A DNA stretch of 64,000 bases from JBBIQS01 sp037442205 (GTDB lineage Bacteria > Myxococcota > Myxococcia > Myxococcales > UBA5297): the NCBI GenBank assembly GCA_037442205.1, contig JBBIQS010000010.1, positions 57,307 to 121,306 on the forward strand. The letters run 5' to 3'. Position 1 is the stretch's first letter. Every line of letters begins with the position of its first letter. The notes beneath the pieces were generated by a model. That model ran no database searches, was not told the DNA's origin, and was given only the letters and a program-made list of their open reading frames with translations. Positions 33,537 through 41,392 of this stretch are shown here, in pieces. The position numbers and the translations under genes are program-made.

Positions 33537-34592
33537 ATGAACGGTCCCGTCCAGATCGCCCTCGACGCCATGGGAGGCGACCACGCCCCCCACGAGCCCG
33601 TCGCCGCCGCCGCCCTCCTGTCGCTGGAGAGCCCGCAGATGCAGATCACGCTGGTCGGCGACAGCGCCCGCATTGGCGAGCTGCTCGAGCAGATGCGCCA
33701 CAACCCCGAGCGGATCTCGGTGGTCCACGCCTCACAGTCGATCGGCATGGCCGAGAAGCCCGGCGAGGCGCTGGCGGCCAAGCCCGACAACTCGCTCAGC
33801 GTCGGGGCTCAGCTGGTGGCCCGCGGCGAGGCCAGCGCCCTGGTCAGCGCCGGCAACACCGGGGCGGCGGTGCTGGCCTGCGCCAAGGCCTTCAAGCTGC
33901 TGCCCGGGGTGCGCCGCGCCGCCCTGGCCGCGGTCTACCCCACCCAGCGCGCCCACGGCCCGCGCTCCGACCCCTTCTCCCTCTTGCTCGACGTCGGCGC
34001 CACCGTCGAGGCCAACGCCGAGGACCTGCTGGCCTTCGCGGTGATGGGCTCCGCCTACGCCCGGGTCATCAGCTCCAACCCCGCCCCCGCGGTGGCCCTG
34101 CTCTCCAACGGCTCCGAGGCCATGAAGGGCCCGCGCGAAGTCGTCCGCGCCCACCAGCTGATCAGCGCCCAGCCCGGGCTGCACTTCCTCGGCAACGTCG
34201 AGGGCGTGGACATCCCCAAGGGAACCGCCGACGTGGTGGTCTGCGACGGCTTCACCGGCAACGTGGTGCTCAAGATGCTCGAGGGCGTGGGCGAGACGGT
34301 GCTCGGGCTGGCACGCTACGCCTACAAGGAGAAGCTCTTGTGGCGCGCCGGGCTGGCGATGCTCTCCGGCGGCCTGCACCGGCTCAAGGAGCTCACCGAC
34401 TGGCAGCAGTATGGCGGCGCCCCGGTCCTGGGCTTCGACCACCTGTTCATCAAGGCCCACGGCCGCTCCAAGGCCCAGGCCATCGCCAACGCGGTCAAGG
34501 TGGCCGGCAAGGCGGTCTCCGCCGGTCTGACGCAGTCGATCGCCGAGGGGCTGGCCAAGGCGCCCTCGCAGCTGGTGCACCCCGGCCGATGA
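33537..34592 (+). CDS. plsX: Phosphate acyltransferase PlsX
   Basis: Converts acyl-ACP to acyl-phosphate for phospholipid synthesis, upstream of PlsY; peripheral membrane enzyme. The 351-aa sequence shows every PlsX landmark: IALDAMGGDHAPHEPVAAA at the start, ASALVSAGNTGAAVLACAK, RSDPFSLLLDVGA, FLGNVEGVDIPKGTADVVV, CDGFTGNVVLKMLEGVGE, and GGAPVLGFDHLFIKAHG. The ATG at 33537 is preferred over the longer upstream frame because the protein core begins there. Stop and next ATG overlap (ATGA), coupling it to an APP1-like phosphatase gene, so the pair likely acts on the same lipid pathway. plsX is often next to rpmF and fabH in other bacteria; neither is here. Confidence 0.95.
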   Translation: MNGPVQIALDAMGGDHAPHEPVAAAALLSLESPQMQITLVGDSARIGELLEQMRHNPERISVVHASQSIGMAEKPGEALAAKPDNSLSVGAQLVARGEASALVSAGNTGAAVLACAKAFKLLPGVRRAALAAVYPTQRAHGPRSDPFSLLLDVGATVEANAEDLLAFAVMGSAYARVISSNPAPAVALLSNGSEAMKGPREVVRAHQLISAQPGLHFLGNVEGVDIPKGTADVVVCDGFTGNVVLKMLEGVGETVLGLARYAYKEKLLWRAGLAMLSGGLHRLKELTDWQQYGGAPVLGFDHLFIKAHGRSKAQAIANAVKVAGKAVSAGLTQSIAEGLAKAPSQLVHPGR

Positions 34593-35653
34593 GCTCCGCC
34601 GACCAGACCGTCCGCCACGTCTACCGCTGGGACCTGGACAAGACCTATCTGCGCACCGAGTTCGACTCGCTGCGCGACCTGGTGCGCACCGCCTTCCAGA
34701 AGGCCCGCGACAAGGTCAACGTCCCGGGCACCGCGGCGCTGATGCGCGAGCTGCGGGCCAACGGCGTGACCCCGAACCGGGTGTGCATCATCTCCGGCAG
34801 CCCGCGGCAGATGCGCTCGGTGCTCACCGAGAAGCTCCAGCTCGACGGCGCCTCCTTCGACGAGTTGGTGCTCAAGCCCAACCTCTCCAACGCGCTGCGC
34901 GGGCGCTTCAAGGCGGTGCGCGATCAGCTGGGCTACAAGCTGCCGGCGCTGTTGGAGAGCCGCTCGCGCACCCCGGCCTCGGCCAGCGAGACCCTGTTCG
35001 GAGACGACGCCGAGTCCGACGCCTACATCTACTCGCTCTACGCCGACCTGATCAGCGGCAAGCTCGACGAGACCACCCTCTTCGCGGTGCTCGAGGCCTG
35101 CGGCACCTACGAGGACCAGGCCTCGGCGGCGATCGAGTGGCTGCGGCGCATCGAGCCCGCCGGCACGGTGGGGCGGATCTTCATCCACCTCGACCGGCTG
35201 ACCCCGCCGGCGCACTTCCGCAAGTACGGTCCGCGGCTGGTGCCAATCTACAACTACTTCCAGGCGGCGCTGGTGCTGATGGCCGACGGGCAGCTTGGAG
35301 CGCGCTCGGTGGTGCGGGTGGCGCGGGAGATGATCAGCGGCTACGGCTACAACCTCTTCAGCCTGGCCAACTCGCTGCAGGATCTGCTGCGCCGTGGGCT
35401 GCCGGTGGGCCAGGTGGGCGAGGCGCTGGTGCAGTTCATCTCCGGCGAGGCGACGCTGGGGCACGCGCTGCGGCCGGCGCCCGACATCCTGGCGGCGCTG
35501 GCCCGGCGGGTGGCGGCCCTGGGCGCGCCGCCGTCGCCGCAGCCGCAGCCGGAGATCGACTACCTGGCGATGCTCGACGAGGCGATGCCCAAGAAGCGCA
35601 GCCCGGCGGAGCCGGGCGAGGAGGCAGCCTTCGACCGAGAGGGAAACGGGTAG
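34589..35653 (+). CDS. APP1-like HAD phosphatase (probable lipid phosphatase)
   Basis: A 354-aa cytoplasmic protein whose first 200 residues follow the DUF2183/APP1 plan: nucleophile motif YRWDLDKTYLRT (DxD at about residues 13-15), motif II IISGSPRQM, a Lys in VLKPNLSNALRG, and the acidic motif ETLFGDDAESDAYIYSLYAD shown in parts (LFGDDAESDAYIY). APP1 in yeast is an Mg-dependent phosphatidate phosphatase. The C-terminal 130 residues are helical and not assigned. ATGA overlap with plsX suggests that it acts on phosphatidate or a related lipid phosphate made by that pathway; this link is inference. Length is larger than the bare domain. Alternative: HAD phosphatase on another substrate. Confidence 0.7.
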   Translation: MSSADQTVRHVYRWDLDKTYLRTEFDSLRDLVRTAFQKARDKVNVPGTAALMRELRANGVTPNRVCIISGSPRQMRSVLTEKLQLDGASFDELVLKPNLSNALRGRFKAVRDQLGYKLPALLESRSRTPASASETLFGDDAESDAYIYSLYADLISGKLDETTLFAVLEACGTYEDQASAAIEWLRRIEPAGTVGRIFIHLDRLTPPAHFRKYGPRLVPIYNYFQAALVLMADGQLGARSVVRVAREMISGYGYNLFSLANSLQDLLRRGLPVGQVGEALVQFISGEATLGHALRPAPDILAALARRVAALGAPPSPQPQPEIDYLAMLDEAMPKKRSPAEPGEEAAFDREGNG

Positions 35654-35686
35654 CGAGGCCCGTCGGGACCGGTCGAGAGGCCTGCG

Positions 35687-36448
35687 CTACGGCGCCAGCT
35701 CCAGCACCAGCTTCTTCACGTAGAGCAGGTTGGCCGAGCTCAGCGCCGACAGCCCGAAGCCGACTCCCTCGTTACTCAGCGCGCTCATCGGCAGGTAGGC
35801 CCGCGGCAACTCGGTCCCCAGTGCAGCATCGGCGACCTGCCACTGCTTGCCCTGGTGGACCTCGACCCAGGCGTGCCCGAAGGCCTGCACCTTGCCGAAC
35901 ATCGGAACGATCGCCAGCCCGTGTACCACGCGCGCCGGCTGGCCGAAGGCCCTCAAGAGCGCCGCCAGCAGCACCGCGTGCTCGCTGCAGTCGCCCTGCT
36001 TGCGGGTGGCCACCACCGAGGCCACGTCGTATCCCCGGCTCAGGTCCTTCTTCTCGATGTAGCGCTCGACGAAGTGGATCAGCTGCTCGACGCTGGGCTT
36101 GTCGCCCAGCTCCTTGCGGACCTGGGCGATGACCGCGGCCACCGGCTTCTCGTCGAAGTCGAGGACGAACGAGGCCGCCTTGTAGCGCGCATCGACCGGG
36201 TCCGAGCCGCCGCGGTAGCCCAGCCCGTCCACGACCACGGTCCCCGGCCTGGCCGGCTTCTTCCCCAGCCGCTCGGAGAGGAAGGCGACGTCGTCGCGCC
36301 CCGACAGCTCCAGCGTCAGCCGGAGCTTCGGGTTGGCGGGATCGAACGCCGCGCCGGTGCGATCCTCCAGGTCGAACTGGTGCAGGAAGACCTGGGGCTC
36401 GCCCGGCGCGCTCTGCGCCAGCAGCAGGCCGACCAGCAGCGGGATCAC
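35687..36448 (-). CDS. Exported transglutaminase-like protein
   Basis: A 253-aa protein with a short signal (PLLVGLLLAQSAPG). The transglutaminase-fold triad is visible: Cys in QGDCSEHAVLLAALLRAFG, His in FGHAWVEVHQG and Asp in QVADAALGTE. About 130 residues before the catalytic domain form a beta-rich module. Such domains usually act as secreted proteases or amidases of peptide bonds. The GTG start at 36448 overlaps the stop of the upstream lipoprotein gene as GTGA, so the two form an operon and the lipoprotein may be its substrate or partner. Convergent with the plsX pair. Confidence 0.75.
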   Translation of the reverse strand: MIPLLVGLLLAQSAPGEPQVFLHQFDLEDRTGAAFDPANPKLRLTLELSGRDDVAFLSERLGKKPARPGTVVVDGLGYRGGSDPVDARYKAASFVLDFDEKPVAAVIAQVRKELGDKPSVEQLIHFVERYIEKKDLSRGYDVASVVATRKQGDCSEHAVLLAALLRAFGQPARVVHGLAIVPMFGKVQAFGHAWVEVHQGKQWQVADAALGTELPRAYLPMSALSNEGVGFGLSALSSANLLYVKKLVLELAP

Positions 36449-37683
36449 GGCGTGCCTTGGCTGAAGACGCGCTCGCCGACCAGGCTGGCCGGCCCGAGCG
36501 GCATCTCCATGCGCTGGGTGTAGCCCTGCTCGTCGAGAACCTCGCTCAGCGTCAGCTCGTTGAGGGTGGCGGTCACCGCCCGGGTGGCCTTGTCGGCCAG
36601 CTTGTAGCTGGTCTCCACCGTGCCGCCCGGGTTGATGCCCGGCTGGTACTCCTCGAGCTTCACCTCGGCCTGCTTGCCGGCGAGCAGCTGCTCCTTCATC
36701 GCCTTGGCCACCGCGCGGCCGCTGGCCACTCCGTCCTTGCCCTTGGCCTTGAACTTCCCGGCGACCTCCTTGCCGGAGTGCTTGCCCTTGTAGCTGTACT
36801 CGCCGTTCTTCTCGCGGCTGACCGAGATCTGCTCCTCGATCTCGCCGTTGGCGGCCTTGACGTGCTCGAGCTTGAGCAGCCGGCCAGCCTTGTCGCTGAC
36901 CACGGTCTGCACGCCGTCCTCGACCACCAGCTGCTTGGCGGAGCGCGGCAGGAACATGCTCGACAGGTGGGTGACCACCACCGTGTCGTTCTTGCCGTCG
37001 ACGTGCGTCTCGCGCTCGAAGCCCACCGGCACCTCGCCCAGCTTGAGCACGATCAGCTCGGCGTAGCGCTGCGCCGACTTGGTGGCTGCCGCCGCCTGGG
37101 TCAGGCTCTTGGCCAGGCCGAGGGTGATCCGCTGGAACGACTGGCGGAAGCCGACCTCGTCGTGGATGCACATCATCGGCGCGACTTCGCTCGGGAAGAC
37201 CATGGCCTTCATCTGACCGGCCAGCATCCCCTGCTCGCCCTTCACCAGGTAGTCGAGCATCAGGTAGATCGCCGGGATCTGCCCCACCGGCACGATGGCG
37301 GTCGGGCGCACCTGCTGAACCTCCACCTTGCGCTCGGCCATCTTGATCACGTTGAGCAGCGTGGCCCCGGAGTCGATGGCCTCCTTGTACAGGAAGCAGG
37401 TCAGCTCGCTGGCCCCGGCGAGCGGGATCCCCAGGCTGATGAACTTCTCCTCGACGTTGAGGGTGGGGGCCGCGGCCGCCTCGACCTCGGCCTTGGCCTC
37501 GCCCAGGGCGAAGGACTGCTTGCTACCCTCCGGCAGCTCGCGGGCGGCCAGCGCCTTGAGGTCGAACGCCGGGGCCTCCTGCTTGGCCTCCTTCTTCGTC
37601 TCCTCGACCGCGGTCGGGGCTGCCGCCTTGTTGGCGCAGCCGAATGCGGCCAGGACTGCCACTGCCCAGATGATCTTGTTCAT
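36445..37683 (-). CDS. Hypothetical lipoprotein coupled to the transglutaminase gene
   Basis: Unrecognised, 412 aa. Signal peptide with lipobox LAAFGC (Cys 16), Lys/Glu-rich tether, then a mostly beta domain: about residues 225-330 hold VGFERETHVDGKNDTVVVTH, AKQLVVEDGVQTVVSDKAG and GEYSYKGKHSGKEVAGKF, alternating strands with no disulphide pairs. The last 60 residues (QPGINPGGTVETSYKLADKA) resemble the preceding repeat. No catalytic motif was found. It ends in GTGA shared with the transglutaminase start. A lipoprotein beta-barrel or solute-binding role is possible; not supported further. Confidence 0.7.
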   Translation of the reverse strand: MNKIIWAVAVLAAFGCANKAAAPTAVEETKKEAKQEAPAFDLKALAARELPEGSKQSFALGEAKAEVEAAAAPTLNVEEKFISLGIPLAGASELTCFLYKEAIDSGATLLNVIKMAERKVEVQQVRPTAIVPVGQIPAIYLMLDYLVKGEQGMLAGQMKAMVFPSEVAPMMCIHDEVGFRQSFQRITLGLAKSLTQAAAATKSAQRYAELIVLKLGEVPVGFERETHVDGKNDTVVVTHLSSMFLPRSAKQLVVEDGVQTVVSDKAGRLLKLEHVKAANGEIEEQISVSREKNGEYSYKGKHSGKEVAGKFKAKGKDGVASGRAVAKAMKEQLLAGKQAEVKLEEYQPGINPGGTVETSYKLADKATRAVTATLNELTLSEVLDEQGYTQRMEMPLGPASLVGERVFSQGTP

Positions 37684-37842
37684 CGTTTTCCTCGATCGCG
37701 CCTCGGCCGCGGAGTGCGGCTGCCGAAATGGGACGCGCCACAGTAGACGGACGAGGCGTGCCGCTCAAGGTTGCACTGCCTTGCTTGCGTTCGCAGGTCC
37801 GCGCAGCGGGTGCGCGAGCGAGCGATCGCCAAAATCCCGTGC

Positions 37843-37848
37843 TAGCCT
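37843..37848 (+). promoter_or_regulatory. Candidate -10 element upstream of the DAG-rich protein gene
   Basis: TAGCCT about 30 bases before the ATG at 37879. Leader contains a good GGAGGAG ribosome site. Same TAGnCT form as before pepP-like and rhodanese genes. Confidence 0.4.
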
Positions 37849-37878
37849 CCGTCAGGATTTGGCTGGAGGAGCGGCACC

Positions 37879-38502
37879 ATGAATTGGGGCATCAAGCACT
37901 GGGCGGCAGCGGCGTTGTGCGCTGGCTCGGCGGTGGGGCTGGCGGCCTCGTTCGCCTGCACCGGCGGCCAACCCTGTACCGAGGCGGAGTGGGTCTGCGG
38001 CAGCGACGGCAAGCTGTGGTGCCGGATGGTGCCGCCGCCGGCGGTGAAGATCGACCGCGCCTGTTGCCCGGCGGCGCCCCCGTCCTGGAGCGCCGATGCT
38101 TCGACCGCCGTCGATCCCGATGCCGGCGTCGCCTCGCCTGCCCCGGTGGATGCCGGGAGCCCGGAAGTCTGCCAGGCGCTGGCCGTCCCAGACTTCTCCC
38201 AGGGCATGAACGACGCCGGCTTCTCGGCCGAGGTCTTCACGATCTTGCCGCACACCGACGCCGGATTCGGGCCCTTCGACGACGCCGGGCTCTACCTGGC
38301 CTTCACCGGCGACGGCGGACTGGCACTGGTGGGCCACGACCTGGGCGACGGCGGGCTGGCGTCCGTGCCGCCGCTTCACGACGACGCCGGCATCCCCTTC
38401 CTCTTCCGGTGCGGGCTGGAGGTCTGCCACCCGTTCCCCGACGGCGGCTACCCGCACGACGCCGGCCCCACCTCCCCCTGCGGACCGGTCGGCTGCCAGT
38501 GA
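37879..38502 (+). CDS. Secreted Asp-Ala-Gly-rich hypothetical protein
   Basis: A 207-aa exported protein, not assigned to a family. Signal peptide with hydrophobic core AAALCAGSAVGLAAS, possible lipobox SFACT. The mature part has a Cys-rich N-terminal patch (EAEWVCGSDGKLWC, RACCPAAPPS) followed by repeats of the tripeptide DAG (VDPDAGVAS, PVDAGSPE, HTDAGFGP, FDDAGLYLAF, LHDDAGIPF, YPHDAGP) and final CGPVGC. DAG-rich linkers occur often in myxobacterial surface proteins. GGAGGAG lies a few bases before the ATG. Its stop overlaps the GTG of the pseudouridine synthase (GTGA). Confidence 0.65.
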   Translation: MNWGIKHWAAAALCAGSAVGLAASFACTGGQPCTEAEWVCGSDGKLWCRMVPPPAVKIDRACCPAAPPSWSADASTAVDPDAGVASPAPVDAGSPEVCQALAVPDFSQGMNDAGFSAEVFTILPHTDAGFGPFDDAGLYLAFTGDGGLALVGHDLGDGGLASVPPLHDDAGIPFLFRCGLEVCHPFPDGGYPHDAGPTSPCGPVGCQ

Positions 38503-39428
38503 AGAAGGTCCATCGCGTCCCCGAGGACGCCTCGCCGGTCCGCATCGATCGCTATCTGGCCGATGCGCTTGGGCTTTCGCTCTCGAAGATCAAGGCCGCC
38601 TTCGAGGCCGGCGAGGTGCGGGTCAACGGCAAGCGGGCCAAGAAGGGCGACCGCATTGTCCCCGGCAGCGAGCTGGCCGCCGAGTTGCCGGAGACCTCCG
38701 GCGCGGTCGTCGCCCAGCCCGAGCTGCCGCTCAAGGTGCTGCGCGAGGGTGCCGCCTACCTGGCCCTGGACAAGCCGGCGGGGATGCCCAGCCATCCGCT
38801 CGAGGAAGGCGAAACGGGGACGCTGGGCAACGCGCTCATCGCGCGCTACCCGGAGTGCGCCCAGGCCTCGGACGACGCCCGCGAGTGCGGGCTGGCCCAC
38901 CGGCTGGACGTCGAAACCTCGGGGGCGATGGTCGCCGCGCGCAGCCGCGAGGCCTACGGCAAGCTGCGCGAGGCCTTCTCCTCGCGCTCGGTGGAGAAGC
39001 GCTACCTGGCGTTGGTGGGCGGAGCGGCTGGGGAGGGCGGGGAGATCGAAATCCCCATCGGCCATCACCCGAAGAACGCTCGCAAGATGATCGCCTGTCC
39101 CTCGGAGGAGGACGCCGAGGCGCTCAAGGCGAGGCCGGCGCTGACCCGCTACCGGGTGCTGGAGCGGCTGGGCGACTTCACCCTGGTCGAGGCCGAGATT
39201 CCCACCGGCGTGATGCACCAGATCCGCGTCCACCTGGCGGCGGTCGGGGCGCCGGTGGCCGGCGATCCGCTCTACGGCGGTCCGGCAATCGAAGGGCTGT
39301 CGCGGCAATTCCTGCACGCAGCCAAACTCTCGTTCCCCGATCCGTCGAGCGGCGAGCGTATCACGGCCGAGGCGCCGCTGCCTCCGGAGCTGGAGGCGGT
39401 GCTGGCGAGGCTGCGCACGGGAAGCTGA
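38499..39428 (+). CDS. RNA pseudouridine synthase, RluA/RluD family
   Basis: Isomerises uridine to pseudouridine in rRNA or tRNA. The 309-aa protein starts with an S4 RNA-binding domain (IDRYLADALGLSLSKIKAAF, EVRVNGKRAKKG) and continues with the catalytic domain: LALDKPAGMPSHP, GLAHRLDVETSGAMVAA with the catalytic Asp in HRLDxxTSG, and PTGVMHQIRVHLAAVGAPVAGDP broken here as GVMHQIRVHL and GAPVAGDPLYGG. The GTG start overlaps the previous stop as GTGA, an unlikely functional neighbour, so coupling may simply reflect compact packing. The exact RNA target (rluA, C or D) cannot be set from sequence alone. Confidence 0.92.
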   Translation: MKKVHRVPEDASPVRIDRYLADALGLSLSKIKAAFEAGEVRVNGKRAKKGDRIVPGSELAAELPETSGAVVAQPELPLKVLREGAAYLALDKPAGMPSHPLEEGETGTLGNALIARYPECAQASDDARECGLAHRLDVETSGAMVAARSREAYGKLREAFSSRSVEKRYLALVGGAAGEGGEIEIPIGHHPKNARKMIACPSEEDAEALKARPALTRYRVLERLGDFTLVEAEIPTGVMHQIRVHLAAVGAPVAGDPLYGGPAIEGLSRQFLHAAKLSFPDPSSGERITAEAPLPPELEAVLARLRTGS

Positions 39429-39434
39429 GGAATC

Positions 39435-39848
39435 TCAGGGGTTTCCGGGCAACTCGAACGGCCCGGTCCCGTTCCGGCGGCTGACGTCGACCTGGAAGCG
39501 GCAAGGCGGGCTCGAGCCGACGAGCGCCACCTCGGCGCTGAAGCCGTCTCCGTGCGGGAAGAGCTCTCCCGCGCGAAACTCGACCGCGCCGCTGCCCTGC
39601 ACCGCCGGTTCGCAGGCGCTTCCGCGGGCCAGCGTCCGGGCGACGCACTGGCCCGTGGTGCACTTCGGATCGGGTGAGAACAAGGCCGACAGCTCGCCCC
39701 AGCCGCCTGAGCGCGCCAGCTCGTTGACCTGGGCGACGAAGGCCTCGGCCTCGCGCTTCTCCTGCGCTGGATCGTACGTCGGCTTGCGGCAGGCCGCAGC
39801 CAGCGCCAGCGCTGCCCCAAGCAGCGCCGGCGCGGTCGAGAGCCTCAT
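39435..39848 (-). CDS. Small hypothetical lipoprotein
   Basis: A 137-aa protein with a lipobox signal (LGAALALAAACR, Cys 20). The mature part has a helical segment (KREAEAFVAQVNELARSGGW) then a beta-rich part with two likely disulphides (CTTGQCVAR, ACEPAV, PCRFQV). No family recognised; the size and leader are typical of small myxobacterial lipoproteins. It is convergent with the pseudouridine synthase (6-base gap) and lies just downstream of the cystathionine synthase gene (14-base gap), so may be cotranscribed with it. Confidence 0.65.
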   Translation of the reverse strand: MRLSTAPALLGAALALAAACRKPTYDPAQEKREAEAFVAQVNELARSGGWGELSALFSPDPKCTTGQCVARTLARGSACEPAVQGSGAVEFRAGELFPHGDGFSAEVALVGSSPPCRFQVDVSRRNGTGPFELPGNP

Positions 39849-39862
39849 CGCCCCTCCGGCGG

Positions 39863-41221
39863 CTACACCCCGCTCTTGGCCAGGAACTCGATCAGGTCGA
39901 TCTTGGTGACGATGGCGGTGACCTTGTTGCCCTCCTTGACCACCGCCACGTTGTCCTCGGCGAAGACGTCGCGCAGCTTCATCAGCGGCGTGTCCAGGCC
40001 GACCACGCCCTGCAGCGGCGACACCAGCTTGTCTACCGCCTGATCCGGCTTGGCCTTGCCGGCGAGGAAGGCGTTGAGCAGGTCCACCTCGGCGATCATC
40101 CCCATCGCCTCGCCGCGCTCGTCGAGCACCGGCATCTGGCTGATGCCCCGCTCCTTCATCCGGTCGGCGACCTGCTGCAGCTTCTCGCCCTTCTTGGCGG
40201 CGATCACCTCGCCCTTGAACGCGGCCACCAGCTCCCGCACCGTCTTGCTGGGCAGGAAGCCGTTATCCTTCATCCACTCGTCGTTGTAGAACTTCGAGAT
40301 GTAGGGTCGGCCGCCGTCGGTGAGGATCGCCACCACCACCTTGCCCTTGCCGGCCTCGCGGGCGATCTCGCAGGCCGCGTGCACCGCCGCCCCGGAGCTG
40401 CCGCCGGCGAAGATGCCCTCCTCCCGCGCCAGCCGCCGCGCCGCGGTGAAGCACTGCTTGTCGTCCACCTGGCGAACGTCGTCGAGGACCGAGAAGTCCA
40501 TCGCCTTGCACAGCATGTCCTCGCCGATGCCCTCCACCTTGTAGACGTGCGGAGTGCTCAGCTTGCCGGTCTTGAAGTAGCTCGCGTAGACCGAGCCCAT
40601 CGGGTCGACGCCGACGTTCTTGATGCCCGGCTTCTTCTCCTTGAGGTACTTGCCGGCGCCGCTCATGGTGCCGCCGGTGCCCATCCCGGCCACGAAGTAG
40701 TCCAGCTTGCCCTCGGTCTGGCTCCAGACCTCGGCGCCGGTGGACAGGTAGTGGGCCTCGATGTTGTCGGGGTTGTGGTACTGGTTCAGCATGAACGAGC
40801 CCGGGGTCTCGCGGGCCAGCCGTTTGGCGGTCTCGTAGTAGCTGCGCGGGTCCTCGGCCGGGACGTTGGTCGGAGTGACCACCACCTCGGCGCCCATGGC
40901 CTTGAGGGCGTTGATCTTCTCCTGGCTCATCTTGTCCGGCATGGTGAAGATGCAGCGGTAGCCCTTGACCGCCGCCACCATCGCCACCCCGAAGCCGGTG
41001 TTGCCGCTGGTGTTCTCGACGATGGTCCCGCCCGGCTTGAGCCGCCCCTCGCGCTCGGCCTTCTCGATGATGTGCACCGCCATCCGGTCCTTGATCGAGC
41101 CGCCGGGATTCATGAACTCGCACTTGACGAGCACGGTGGCGTCGTTGGGCCCGACCAGCTTGTTGAGCTTGACCAGCGGGGTGTTGCCGATGGCCTTGAG
41201 GACGTTCTCGCTGAATTGCAT
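39863..41221 (-). CDS. cbs: Cystathionine beta-synthase
   Basis: PLP enzyme that condenses serine and homocysteine to cystathionine (reverse transsulphuration). The 452-aa sequence has GNTPLVKLNKL near residue 12, the PLP Lys in MNPGGSIKDRMAVHII, GTIVENTSGNTGFGVA, GMGTGGTMSGAGKYL, GGSSGAAVHAA, and two C-terminal CBS modules from about residue 335 (GISQMPVLDERGEAMGMI, VVKEGNKVTAIVTKIDL). The heme-binding N-terminus of animal CBS is absent, as usual in bacteria. CBS modules commonly bind S-adenosylmethionine or adenosine nucleotides for control. Start at ATG 41221 has GAGG before it. A cysteine synthase with similar fold is the alternative; the CBS modules favour this call. Confidence 0.92.
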   Translation of the reverse strand: MQFSENVLKAIGNTPLVKLNKLVGPNDATVLVKCEFMNPGGSIKDRMAVHIIEKAEREGRLKPGGTIVENTSGNTGFGVAMVAAVKGYRCIFTMPDKMSQEKINALKAMGAEVVVTPTNVPAEDPRSYYETAKRLARETPGSFMLNQYHNPDNIEAHYLSTGAEVWSQTEGKLDYFVAGMGTGGTMSGAGKYLKEKKPGIKNVGVDPMGSVYASYFKTGKLSTPHVYKVEGIGEDMLCKAMDFSVLDDVRQVDDKQCFTAARRLAREEGIFAGGSSGAAVHAACEIAREAGKGKVVVAILTDGGRPYISKFYNDEWMKDNGFLPSKTVRELVAAFKGEVIAAKKGEKLQQVADRMKERGISQMPVLDERGEAMGMIAEVDLLNAFLAGKAKPDQAVDKLVSPLQGVVGLDTPLMKLRDVFAEDNVAVVKEGNKVTAIVTKIDLIEFLAKSGV

Positions 41222-41275
41222 CGCTTGCCTCGTTTCGCCCCGGGGCGGCCGGGGACGGTCTGTCAAAGGGCGCAC

Positions 41276-41281
41276 ATCCTA
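41276..41281 (-). promoter_or_regulatory. Candidate -10 element for cystathionine beta-synthase
   Basis: TAGGAT on the minus strand, 54 bases before the ATG at 41221. A TTGACA string lies after it, inside the leader, so is not its -35 box. Confidence 0.3.
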
Positions 41282-41359
41282 GCCATTTCCGATCCCGCGG
41301 TCGACCGCTGTGCCGGGCCCCAACCTGCCTGAGCGCACCTCGCCCGTCCGCAGGTGCGC

Positions 41360-41365
41360 TAGACT
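41360..41365 (+). promoter_or_regulatory. Candidate -10 element for the M24 aminopeptidase
   Basis: TAGACT, 27 bases before the ATG at 41393; the short leader has GAGGGAGAG as ribosome site. No clear -35. Confidence 0.4.
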
Positions 41366-41392
41366 GCCCGCCCACTCGAGGGAGAGACGACC

